From NCBI GenBank assembly GCA_900544845.1, contig UQWV01000003.1, positions 1-61,861 of the forward strand: 61,861 nt of DNA. The letters run 5' to 3'. The stretch is from an uncultured Collinsella sp. Its GTDB lineage: Bacteria > Actinomycetota > Coriobacteriia > Coriobacteriales > Coriobacteriaceae. Shown here one piece after another: positions 16,564 to 24,189 of this stretch (position 1 is the stretch's first letter; each line of letters opens with the position of its first letter). The notes below the pieces were generated by a model. The model made no database searches, was not told the DNA's origin, and saw only the letters and a list, made by a program, of their open reading frames with translations. A program made the position numbers and the translations under genes.

Positions 16564-16605
16564 ATGTCTTACGTTGTCATTAACGAAATGACAACGTTGT
16601 CATTT
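16564..16605. promoter_or_regulatory. Module 3 LacI operators, including a perfect palindrome
   Basis: A perfect 20-bp palindrome AAATGACAACGTTGTCATTT occupies 16586-16605, about 100 bp upstream of EIICB. A second copy of ACGTTGTCATT lies at 16571-16581. The central CG and the ATG...CAT ends follow the pattern of the module 1 and 2 operators, with GTTGTCAT as the module-specific half. Confidence 0.7.
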
Positions 16606-16708
16606 CACAATGCCTTCCTTAAGCAGGAAGGTTTCCGGGCAGTCCTGACCATCCATCGACGACCAGTTCCATCCACATGCATCGCGCATCAAGTAGCAAA
16701 GGAGCTCT

Positions 16709-18487
16709 ATGGACGCCATCGTAAAGATGCTCGAAAAGCATCAACCGTTCTTTGAGAAGATCTCGAGGAACATCTACCTCCAGGCCATCAAGGACGGATT
16801 CCTTGGGTGCATGCCCATTGTCCTCACCTCTTCGATCTTCCTGTTGATCGCCACCCTTCCTGGCGTAGTCGGCATCACGCTGCCCCAGCCGCTCATCGAC
16901 TGGTGCAACAAGCTGTACAACTTCACCATGGGCGTCATGGGCATCATGGTCGCCGGCACCACCGCCAAGAACTTCACGGCTTCCATGAACCGTCGCATGC
17001 CCGCCGGCAAAGTGCTCAACGACGGTTCCACCATGGTGGCCGCCCAGTGCAGCATGCTGCTGCTCGCAGTCACACAGTTCACCACCAAGTTCAACGGCTC
17101 CGAGCTTTCGGTCTTCGACTGCACCAGCATGGGCACACGCGGTCTGTTCTCGGCCTATATCGCCGCGTTCATCACCGTATGGGTCTACAAATTCTGCGTC
17201 TCGCGCGATCTGACCATTAAGCTGCCCAAGGAGGTCCCGGGCGCCATCGCTCAGAACTTCCGCGACATCATCCCCTTTGGCGGCGCCGTCATCATCTGCG
17301 GCATCATCGATGTGGTTGTGCGCAACCTCATGGGCGTTCCGTTCTCCGAGCTGCTCATCAAGCTGCTCTCCCCGCTCTTCACTGCGGCAGAAACCTATCC
17401 TGGCCTTATCCTTATCCAGGCAGCCACCGCGTTCTTCTGGTTCATCGGTGTCCATGGTCCTTCGATTGTCCAGCCGGGCATCGACCCCATCCGTCTTGCC
17501 AACCAGGCTGAGAACCTGCAGGTTCTGCTGGCCGGCGGCCACCCCGCCCACTCCCTCACCTTTAACATGTCGCTCGTGGGTGAGTTCGGCGGCACCGGCG
17601 CCACGTTCATCGTGCCGCTTCTGCTGATTCTCTTTATGAAGTCCAAGCAGCTCAAAGCCGTCGGTAAGGCCTCGATCGTTCCTGTTGCCTTCGCCGTCAA
17701 CGAACCGCTGCTCTTTGGCGCGCCGATGATCCTTAACCCCTACATGCTCATCCCCTTTGTTGCCGCCGGCTGCGTCAACGTAAGTGTTGCCAAGTTCTTT
17801 ATCGACAACGTGGGCATGAACGGCTTCTCCTTCGTGGTGCCTTGGGCTACCCCTGCCCCCATCGGCATCTTCATCACCACGAACTTCCAGCTTATCGCCC
17901 TGGTATTTGTCGCGATCATCATCTTGCTGGACGCCATCATCTACCTGCCGTTCTTGAAGGCATACGATAAGCTGCTCTGCGACCAGGAGGCCGAGCGCGC
18001 CGCCGAGCTGGGTCTCGAGTCCGATGGTGCTGCCACCATCACCGTCAGCACCTCTGCGCCCGCTGTCGAGCAGACCGCCGCTTCCGTCGAGCCGACCGCC
18101 GCTGCCGCCGACAGCAAGCCTGTCGCCGATCAGCCCGAGCCCGCCTCCGACGCATCCGCTAAGAAGGATGTCGATGGCCTGAAGGTCCTCGTCCTGTGCG
18201 CCGGCGCCGGCACCTCTGCCATGCTCGCCAACGCCATCAAGGAAGGTGCTGCGCAGACCGGAGAGAACATCGCTTCCTCCGCAGGCGCCTATGGCCAGCA
18301 CACTGCCATCATGGATCAATACGACGTTATCGTGCTCGCCCCGCAGGTTCGTAGCTACTACAACGACATGAAGGCCGACACCGATCGCCTGGGCATTAAG
18401 CTGCTCGCTCCCCGCGGTAAGGAATATATCGACCTTACTCGCGACCCCGCTGGCGCCATCAAGTGGCTCCGCGAGAACCTCGACTAG
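16709..18487 (+). CDS. PTS lactose/cellobiose-family EIICB, module 3
   Basis: A 592-residue EIICB fusion. The EIIC domain (about 1-430) has VHGPSIVQPGID and VNEPLLFGAP; a long Ala/Pro/Thr linker (about 430-485) leads to EIIB with phospho-Cys497 in VLVLCAGAGTSAMLAN. AAAGGAG precedes the ATG. It is followed after 75 bp by its GH1 gene. In this copy FGAP replaces the FAAP of modules 1 and 2 near the conserved NEP motif. It needs a separate IIA, presumably the one at 5028. Confidence 0.93.
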   Translation: MDAIVKMLEKHQPFFEKISRNIYLQAIKDGFLGCMPIVLTSSIFLLIATLPGVVGITLPQPLIDWCNKLYNFTMGVMGIMVAGTTAKNFTASMNRRMPAGKVLNDGSTMVAAQCSMLLLAVTQFTTKFNGSELSVFDCTSMGTRGLFSAYIAAFITVWVYKFCVSRDLTIKLPKEVPGAIAQNFRDIIPFGGAVIICGIIDVVVRNLMGVPFSELLIKLLSPLFTAAETYPGLILIQAATAFFWFIGVHGPSIVQPGIDPIRLANQAENLQVLLAGGHPAHSLTFNMSLVGEFGGTGATFIVPLLLILFMKSKQLKAVGKASIVPVAFAVNEPLLFGAPMILNPYMLIPFVAAGCVNVSVAKFFIDNVGMNGFSFVVPWATPAPIGIFITTNFQLIALVFVAIIILLDAIIYLPFLKAYDKLLCDQEAERAAELGLESDGAATITVSTSAPAVEQTAASVEPTAAAADSKPVADQPEPASDASAKKDVDGLKVLVLCAGAGTSAMLANAIKEGAAQTGENIASSAGAYGQHTAIMDQYDVIVLAPQVRSYYNDMKADTDRLGIKLLAPRGKEYIDLTRDPAGAIKWLRENLD

Positions 18488-18501
18488 TTCCTCCCTCTGT
18501 T

Positions 18502-18528
18502 GGTGCCCGGATTCCCGGTTCGGGCACC
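18502..18528 (+). terminator. Intercistronic hairpin between EIICB and GH1, module 3
   Basis: GGTGCCCG / CGGGCACC arms are followed by TCTCCCTATTC. It is in the same relative place as the hairpin of module 1. Confidence 0.5.
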
Positions 18529-18562
18529 TCTCCCTATTCGTATCCCACAGAAAGGATGACTC

Positions 18563-19984
18563 ATGACCAACCCCATGCAGTTCCCCGACGGCTTTGTGTT
18601 TGGCGGCGCCACCGCTGCTTACCAGGTTGAGGGCGAGACCCGTACGCACGGCAAGGGCAAAGTGCCCTGGGACGATTTCCTGGCTGCTCAGGGTCGCTTC
18701 TCCCCCGATCCCGCAAGCGATTTCTACAACAAGTACCCGGTCGATATCGACCTGTGCCAGCGCTTCGGCATCAACGGTATCCGTGTCTCCATCGCTTGGA
18801 GCCGCATCTTCCCCAGCGGCACTGGTGAGATTAACCCCGAGGGTGTTGCCTTCTATCACGAGCTCTTTGCCACCTGCAATAAAGCCGGCGTTATCCCCTA
18901 TGTCACGCTCGATCACTTCGATACGCCCGAGGCCTTTTACCAGAACGGCGGCGAGGGCTTCCTGACGCGCACGACGATCGACGCCTTTGTCGAGTACGCC
19001 AAGTTCTGCTTTGCCGAGTTCACCGAGGTCAAGCACTGGTTTACCTTTAACGAGATTCCCGCGACCGCCGAGGGCAGCTTTATCGTCGGCAACTGGCCGC
19101 ACGGCGAGAAGTATCGCCTGGACAAGGCTTTCCAGCTCATGCACAACATGATGGTGGCCCACGCCAAGGCTGTCGTCGCCTTCCATGAGGGCGGCTTTGA
19201 GGGCGAGATCGGCATTGTCCAGAACCTGGAGCCCAAGTATCCCCTCGATCCCAACAGTGCTGCCGACTGCGAGGCAGCTCGCATGGCCGATGTCATCAAC
19301 AACCGCTGGGTGCTCGACGCCACTTTCCGCGGCCACTATGCAGCCGACACCATGGAAGCCGCAACCAAGCTGGCCCATATCGCCGGCGGCGAGCTCGACG
19401 TCCGTGACGAGGACATCGCCGCGCTGACCGCCGCGCTCCCCTACAACGATTGCCTGGGCGTCAACACCTACAAGTGCCAGTTCCTGCGTGCTGCCGAGGG
19501 CGAAAACGACATCAACCACAATGGCACCGGCGACAAGGGATCCTCGCGCTGGTTCCTCAAGGGTGTGGGCGAGTCATGCGTGCGCGAAGGCGTACCCACC
19601 ACCGATTGGGACTGGATTATCTATCCCGAGGGCCTCTACGACCTGCTGCTGCGCATTAAGAACGATTACCCCAACTACAAGAAGATCTACATCACCGAGA
19701 ACGGCATGGGCTATAAGGACGACTTCGAGGACGGCTTTATCGACGACGCCCCTCGCATCGACTACATGCGTCAACATCTCGCATGGATCCTCAAGGCAAT
19801 CGACGGCGGCGTAAACGTCGACGGCTACTTCGTGTGGTCGCTGCAGGACCAGTTCTCCTGGACCAACGGCTATAACAAGCGCTATGGCCTGTTCTACATC
19901 GACTTCGAGACCCAGAAGCGCTATCCCAAGGCAAGCGCGTACTGGTACAAGAACGTCGCGGAGACCGGCCTGCTTATGGCCTAA
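18563..19984 (+). CDS. GH1 6-phospho-beta-galactosidase, module 3
   Basis: A 473-residue GH1 enzyme. Acid/base Glu164 (TFNEIP), nucleophile Glu379 (YITENGMG), and phosphate-site Ser432-Trp433, Lys439, Tyr441 are intact. It is a close paralogue of the 8785 enzyme over its whole length, including the GGATAAYQVEGETRTHGKGK start. A visible difference is VTLDHFDTPEAFYQNGGEGF where module 1 has VTLHHFDTPLPLFEKGDF, in the region lining the aglycone entrance. AAAGGA precedes the ATG. A strong terminator follows. Confidence 0.9.
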   Translation: MTNPMQFPDGFVFGGATAAYQVEGETRTHGKGKVPWDDFLAAQGRFSPDPASDFYNKYPVDIDLCQRFGINGIRVSIAWSRIFPSGTGEINPEGVAFYHELFATCNKAGVIPYVTLDHFDTPEAFYQNGGEGFLTRTTIDAFVEYAKFCFAEFTEVKHWFTFNEIPATAEGSFIVGNWPHGEKYRLDKAFQLMHNMMVAHAKAVVAFHEGGFEGEIGIVQNLEPKYPLDPNSAADCEAARMADVINNRWVLDATFRGHYAADTMEAATKLAHIAGGELDVRDEDIAALTAALPYNDCLGVNTYKCQFLRAAEGENDINHNGTGDKGSSRWFLKGVGESCVREGVPTTDWDWIIYPEGLYDLLLRIKNDYPNYKKIYITENGMGYKDDFEDGFIDDAPRIDYMRQHLAWILKAIDGGVNVDGYFVWSLQDQFSWTNGYNKRYGLFYIDFETQKRYPKASAYWYKNVAETGLLMA

Positions 19985-20007
19985 CTTTTGCCGCATACCC
20001 CCTGTCG

Positions 20008-20050
20008 GCCGCATGCGAATCCCTCCACGGGTTCGCATGCGGCTTTTTTG
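20008..20050 (+). terminator. Terminator of module 3
   Basis: GCCGCATGCGAA / TTCGCATGCGGC arms are followed by TTTTTTG. Confidence 0.9.
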
Positions 20051-20076
20051 TTTTGGTGGGCCCGAGCGGATCATTC

Positions 20077-20294
20077 GTCTCAATCTGTAACATCTAGCAG
20101 GGATTTTCGGCCCTAACCGTTACAAATCGAGACAAACAGAACGCCCGAGCAGAAATATCTCAATCTGTAACACGTAGCCCACTTTTAACCGTCTAACTGT
20201 TACAGATCGAGACAAACGCCACAGGTCAATCCCTTTAATCTCAATCTGTAACATCTAGCCGAGTTTTTCGATCCCAACTGTTACAGATTGAGAC
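20077..20294. repeat. Three tandem palindromic repeats R4 (A), R5 (B), R6 (A)
   Basis: R4 is 20077-20133, R5 20156-20214 and R6 20238-20294, spaced by about 23 bp. Each has (T)CTCAATCTGTAACA / TGTTACAnATyGAGAC arms. The alternation of type A and type B centres repeats the A-B order seen at 10340-10477. With the terminator they fill the 377-bp gap before the antitoxin gene. Confidence 0.85.
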
Positions 20295-20324
20295 GATTCG
20301 ACGGTACCGGTCGCTTGGACACGC

Positions 20325-20344
20325 CGTGGTACAATTATGCCACG
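20325..20344. promoter_or_regulatory. Inverted repeat over a -10 box ahead of the toxin-antitoxin pair
   Basis: CGTGG and CCACG surround the -10-like TACAAT (20330-20335), 18 bp before the antitoxin start. This is the usual place for antitoxin autorepression; binding is inferred. Confidence 0.4.
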
Positions 20345-20361
20345 ACGCAAAGGAGGTACCC

Positions 20362-20628
20362 ATGTCCGCTTGTGTGCCCGTCCGAGACATGAAGGACACT
20401 GCCACATTCACCGCACTTGTTGAGTCTGAGCGCGACGTCACCGTAACCAAGAACGGCTACGAGACCATGCACTGCATCAGCAGCGACCAGTATCGCCTCA
20501 TGCAAGAAGAAATCGCCAAGGCAAAACTGCTGTCTCGTATGATGTTGGCAGAAGACGAAATATCGCAAGGCGACTACAGCGACTACGACTCCTTCGCGAC
20601 CGCGATACGAGACAAATATGACCTATAA
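20362..20628 (+). CDS. YefM/Phd-type antitoxin
   Basis: An 88-residue protein. The N-terminus VPVRDMKDTATFTALVESE followed by VTVTKNGYETMHCISSDQYR is typical of the YefM/Phd DNA-binding half; the charged C-terminal part is the likely toxin-neutralising tail. AAGGAGG lies ahead of the ATG at 20362; an upstream in-frame start is rejected for this reason. It overlaps the toxin gene by 11 bp, implying translational coupling. Confidence 0.85.
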   Translation: MSACVPVRDMKDTATFTALVESERDVTVTKNGYETMHCISSDQYRLMQEEIAKAKLLSRMMLAEDEISQGDYSDYDSFATAIRDKYDL

Positions 20629-20923
20629 CGTCGTAATCCTCAAAAGCGCGCGATATGAGTACGAGAGTATCGTCGGATACCTTGCCCAAATCCTCAAGAA
20701 TCCGCGTGCAGCAGGCAATTTTGTCGCTGAGATTGAATATCAGCTTGATCTGCTTCGCGAGCAGCCGCTCCTACGTCCCCTCTCGCATATGCAAGAGCTG
20801 GCGGCACGTAATTACCGATCGTTTCCCGTCAACAACTACGTGTGCCTTTATAAGTTTGAGCACGAAACAATCTATATCGCCCACGTCTTTCATCAGTCAC
20901 AGGACTACGCCCGCCTGGTCTAA
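20618..20923 (+). CDS. RelE/ParE-family toxin
   Basis: A 101-residue RelE/ParE-superfamily protein: ILKSARYEYESIVGYLAQ, the basic middle ELAARNYRSFPVNNYVCLYKF and the closing IYIAHVFHQSQDYARLV match the family fold. It is expected to be an mRNA interferase or gyrase poison held by the upstream antitoxin. The RelE/ParE choice cannot be settled, but the YefM-type antitoxin and the NYRSFPVNNYVCLY pattern lean towards a RelE-like fold. The pair may stabilise the sugar island. Confidence 0.85.
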   Translation: MTYNVVILKSARYEYESIVGYLAQILKNPRAAGNFVAEIEYQLDLLREQPLLRPLSHMQELAARNYRSFPVNNYVCLYKFEHETIYIAHVFHQSQDYARLV

Positions 20924-21020
20924 CCCACAAGCTGAATACTTGGCCCGAGCACATTTGCGCGTCAACGTGAAGCGGTAATCCCCGCGCCAGCAGGGGCAGA
21001 AGTATCGTCTGTAGCATTAG

Positions 21021-21785
21021 CTAGCAGATGACCCGCGTGTGCTCCTCGATGGCAGTGCGGTCCTCGGCGGCGATACCCGGCTCGCACACCACGGCGTCCA
21101 GGCTGTCCAGGCGGCAGAAGGTGTAGAAGTCGCGCTTGCCGATCTTGCTGGAGTCGGCGATGAGGTAGCGTGAATCGGCCTTGCTAAAGGCGAGCTGCTG
21201 GATGCGGCCCTCTTCCATGTTAGACGTAGACACGTCGCCGTCCAGAATGCCGTTTGCGCCGATAAAGGCTGCGTCGATCCCCAGTGCGCGCAAGGTGTCC
21301 TCGGCCGTGGGGCCCACAAAGGCGGCAGTGCGGCGACGGTACATACCGCCCACGAGGCACAGGTCGCAGTCTTCGCGCGCCTCGAGCAGGTTAAACACCG
21401 AAAGCGAATTAGTCACGATGCGCAGGCGAAACGCCGGCAGCATCGAGGCCATCTGCTCCACCGTAGTGCCCGTGCCCAAAAAGATGGTCGAGCCCTCCTC
21501 GATGAGCTCCACGGCGCGGCGCGCGATCTGCAGCTTTTCCTCGGCATGCTTGGTGCGCTTTTCGCTGTGCGAATACTCGTGGCGCAACATAGCGTGGGGA
21601 CGGCCCTGTGCACTACGGGCTCCTCCGTGCACGCGTTCAATCTCGCCCAGGCTCGCAAGTTCTTCGAGGTCGCGGCGGATCGTCATATCCGAGACACCTA
21701 ACGCATCCGAAATCTCCTTGACCGAGACCGTGCCCTGCTCATCGAGCAGCTGACGAACCCTATCCTGTCGCTCTGCCTTAATCAC
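21021..21785 (-). CDS. DeoR-family regulator, probable LacR
   Basis: A 254-residue DeoR/GlpR-type regulator. The N-terminal HTH (VSVKEISDALGVSDMTIRRDLEEL, about 19-42) is followed by the sugar-phosphate sensor domain with IFLGTGTTVEQMA, VTNSLSVFNLL, LVGGMYRRRTAAFVGP and LIADSSKIGKRDFYTF. The start is GTG. Tagatose-6-P is the effector of lactococcal LacR, and the nearby lacABXC makes that a reasonable inference here. GAACAAA in its own upstream region resembles the inverted repeats before lacA. Confidence 0.85.
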   Translation of the reverse strand: MIKAERQDRVRQLLDEQGTVSVKEISDALGVSDMTIRRDLEELASLGEIERVHGGARSAQGRPHAMLRHEYSHSEKRTKHAEEKLQIARRAVELIEEGSTIFLGTGTTVEQMASMLPAFRLRIVTNSLSVFNLLEAREDCDLCLVGGMYRRRTAAFVGPTAEDTLRALGIDAAFIGANGILDGDVSTSNMEEGRIQQLAFSKADSRYLIADSSKIGKRDFYTFCRLDSLDAVVCEPGIAAEDRTAIEEHTRVIC

Positions 21786-21991
21786 GATGAATCCTCGCCG
21801 TTCTTTGCGCGCATATCATTCAAACAGTAACGAACAAATTGTATCAGACTCGTTCGCGTCAAAAATGAACGCCCGCGCAGCTCCAATCATCACTTTTTTG
21901 AGAAAAATACCCCCTGCTTTAGTGGGGTGTAGTGATAATCTCGCCTGTTCGCGCTACAGTTTGTCGGAAATACCTCGATGTTAGGAACCAA

Positions 21992-23044
21992 ATGATCACT
22001 TCCGAGCTTTTCGGCACCGCGCCGTGCGGTACCCCCGTTCATCGTTACACCCTCAACGGGCCCGAGATCTGCGTTCGCATTATGGACTATGGCGCCACCG
22101 TGCTGGGTATCGATGTGCCCGACATTCCCGGCAACGTGCGCGATGTAGTGCTGGGCTTCGATAAGCTCGAGGATTACTTTGACAACCCCGCCTGCTTTGG
22201 CGCGACCATCGGACCTGTGGCCAACCGCACTGCGGATGCCACGATCACCATCGCCGGCACGGACTGGCATATGCCGGCCAACGAAGGCGTCAACAACCTG
22301 CACAGCGATCTTGAACACGGCCTGCACAAGCGCGTATGGGACGTTGAGCTCGACGAGGTCCACAATGCCGTGCGCATGACCACCTCGCTTGAGGACGGTG
22401 AGCTGGGCCTGCCCGGCAACCGCACCTTTACGGCCGTGTTTACCGTGACGCGCACCGGCCGCTTCCGTATCGAATATGGCTGCGAGAGCGACCGCGCCAC
22501 CTACGTGTCCATGACCAACCACACGTACTTTAACCTTGCCGGCCATAACGCCGGCATGGACTGCGAGCACTTCTTTGTTGCCAACGCTGCCCACTACCTG
22601 CCCATTAACGAGCAGAATATCCCCACCGGTGAAATCGTTCCGGTCGAGGGTACGCCGTTTGACTTCCGTGAGCTGCGCCCCGTCGCGCCTGGCATGGAGG
22701 CCGACGATCCCCAGATTAAGCAGGCACGCGGCTACGACCACTGCCTGTGCATCGATGGCTATCAGTACGGCCGTAATCTGCGCCGCGCCCTGCACGTCGA
22801 GGAGATGTGGACCGGTCGTGAGCTGGACTACTACACCACCGCCCCGGGCGTGCAGCTCTACACCGGCAACTGGCTGGGCGACGAGCACGCCAAGGACGAT
22901 GCCAACTATGGCTGGGGCGCCGGCTTTGCCCTCGAGGCAGAGATGTTCCCCGACACGCCGCACCAGCCGCTGTTCCCGCAGGGCATCGTGGGCCCGGATC
23001 ACCCCTACAGCAATGTGATCGAGTACCACTTTATGAGGCACTAA
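21992..23044 (+). CDS. galM: Galactose mutarotase (aldose 1-epimerase)
   Basis: A 350-residue GalM. Conserved GalM signatures are MDYGATVLGIDVPD, FGATIGPVANR, HNLHSD-like NNLHSDLEHGLHKRVW, MTNHTYFNLAGH (catalytic-type His) and the C-terminal FALEAEMFPDTPHQP with its catalytic-type Glu. AGGAACCAA precedes the ATG at 21992. It is divergent from the DeoR regulator and would equilibrate galactose anomers released from unphosphorylated galactosides. Confidence 0.92.
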   Translation: MITSELFGTAPCGTPVHRYTLNGPEICVRIMDYGATVLGIDVPDIPGNVRDVVLGFDKLEDYFDNPACFGATIGPVANRTADATITIAGTDWHMPANEGVNNLHSDLEHGLHKRVWDVELDEVHNAVRMTTSLEDGELGLPGNRTFTAVFTVTRTGRFRIEYGCESDRATYVSMTNHTYFNLAGHNAGMDCEHFFVANAAHYLPINEQNIPTGEIVPVEGTPFDFRELRPVAPGMEADDPQIKQARGYDHCLCIDGYQYGRNLRRALHVEEMWTGRELDYYTTAPGVQLYTGNWLGDEHAKDDANYGWGAGFALEAEMFPDTPHQPLFPQGIVGPDHPYSNVIEYHFMRH

Positions 23045-23072
23045 GCCCACAACGCAACATATCGCACAGCAG

Positions 23073-23104
23073 CGCCCGCCGGCACACCGCCGACGGGCGT
23101 TTTG
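23073..23104 (+). terminator. Terminator of galM
   Basis: CGCCCG / CGGGCG arms with an inner CGG/CCG extension are followed by TTTTGC, 30 bp past the stop. Confidence 0.7.
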
Positions 23105-23108
23105 CTAC

Positions 23109-23292
23109 CTAGTCATTGGGGACGTTCTTAAATGACTAGTCGTTGGGGACAGTCTTTAACGTTTGGCAAGAAAGACTGTCCCAATCTGCCGGCACTTGGG
23201 GACGTTCCTAAAGTGCCGGCACAAAAGGAACGTCCCCAAGTGCCAAGGGTGTCCCGTTTGACTAGTCATTTAAGAACGTCCCCAATGACTCG
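23109..23292. repeat. Cluster of variable-arm GGGAC hairpins
   Basis: Four units are visible: TAGTCATT-GGGGACGTTCTTA-AATGACTA (23110-23138); GGGGACAGTCTTT facing AAAGACTGTCCC (23145-23187); GGCACTT-GGGGACGTTCCTA-AAGTGCC with an inverted second half (23193-23252); and an inverted copy of the first unit (23261-23292). The outermost units make the cluster a large inverted repeat. The last unit supplies the 3' end of the IIB gene at 23266. Confidence 0.8.
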
Positions 23293-23760
23293 TTGGATGG
23301 GGTCGGGATTAGAGCTGGGGAGGTAGCGGATTTCCAGTTCTACTCCGAGCTTTTGTAACTCTCTGAGAGCAGCGATGTCCGCATCGTCTATGGCGACTGC
23401 GGGCGTTATGGGGCGCTTGCCCTCCCCTGCCTGCATATGGCCAATGCTGATCTTGGTGATCGGCACTCCACCCTTAACCAGCGCGAGTGCATCCGTGGGC
23501 GACGCCACCATGATGAGAATCCATTGGCGCAGCGTCGCGGTATGAATGATGTCGATGGTCCTTTGCACCGAGAAAAACCGTGTCCAAACGCCTTCTGGCG
23601 CCGCCACCCTCATGGGTGCCCATTGGCGCGAATCCGCCGCGATCTCATCGTTGACGATTAGGACAAGGTTGGAACCAGTCGCCTCGTTCCACAGCTCAAT
23701 GTCTTGCCCGCAAATAAACCGGTCGTCGATGCGTGTGAGAAGAATCTTGGGTTGAGCCAT
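23266..23760 (-). CDS. Orphan PTS mannose/sorbose-family EIIB with a missing phospho-histidine
   Basis: A 164-residue protein aligned end to end with the complete IIB at 33002: MAQPKILLTRIDDRFICGQD against MAEPNILLTRIDNRLVHGQV. In the family the His of (L/I)(I/V)HGQ accepts the phosphoryl group; here Cys17 stands in its place. No IIA, IIC or IID adjoins it. Its last eight codons (RVIGDVLK and stop) fall inside a repeat unit, so the original C-terminus was probably replaced. It may be a degenerate remnant or a non-transporting regulatory IIB. Confidence 0.8.
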   Translation of the reverse strand: MAQPKILLTRIDDRFICGQDIELWNEATGSNLVLIVNDEIAADSRQWAPMRVAAPEGVWTRFFSVQRTIDIIHTATLRQWILIMVASPTDALALVKGGVPITKISIGHMQAGEGKRPITPAVAIDDADIAALRELQKLGVELEIRYLPSSNPDPIQRVIGDVLK

Positions 23761-23917
23761 GGCTGCCCCATTCTCTTTGAGACCCGTAAGAGCAAGACAT
23801 CACGTCTCCAATATTAGTGCATTTAAAGTGAGAAAAGCCGTCAGAACCCTTGCGCGGATGTGCGATGTCCCGTATCATAGACAGCCGTTGACGCCTCAGT
23901 TGCGTCATCACATGGCC

Positions 23918-23993
23918 GCCAGCGTAGCTCAGTTGGTAGAGCACCGCTCTCGTAAAGCGGGGGTCACCGGTTCGAGCCCGGTCGCTGGCTCCA
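23918..23993 (+). tRNA. tRNA-Thr (anticodon CGT)
   Basis: The acceptor arms GCCAGCG / CGCTGGC, D-arm AGCTCAGTTGGTAGAGC, anticodon stem CCGCT / AGCGG with loop CTCGTAA (anticodon CGT), and the T-arm with GGTTCGAGCC are all complete. CCA is encoded at 23991-23993. A terminator follows at 24005. Confidence 0.96.
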
Positions 23994-24004
23994 TTGCACA
24001 AGAT

Positions 24005-24028
24005 AGCCGCCTTCGGGCGGCTTTTTTG
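24005..24028 (+). terminator. Terminator of the tRNA-Thr gene
   Basis: AGCCGCC-TTCG-GGCGGCT is followed by TTTTTTG. Confidence 0.9.
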
Positions 24029-24189
24029 TTGCCGATTTCGAGCGCGCATCCGCCAATCCAAGCACAACGCCGTCGGCAACTCCCCTACTCAACAACAAGC
24101 CCCGCCAACCGCAATCCCCAAGGGGACCGCGATCAGCGGGGCTCAAACGCGTTCCCCAAGGGAAATCACGCTAGCTCACGAGCAGTTCG

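Noticed and set aside
16619..19519. A very long open frame (966 codons) on the minus strand across module 3
   Set aside because: It lies antisense to the EIICB and GH1 genes, has a Gly/Asp/Val-rich shadow composition and no ribosome site. GC-rich codon bias on the plus strand creates it.
10340..20294. CRISPR array
   Set aside because: Repeats are palindromic, 57 bp, in groups of one to three with short spacers of unequal length, and no cas genes are present.
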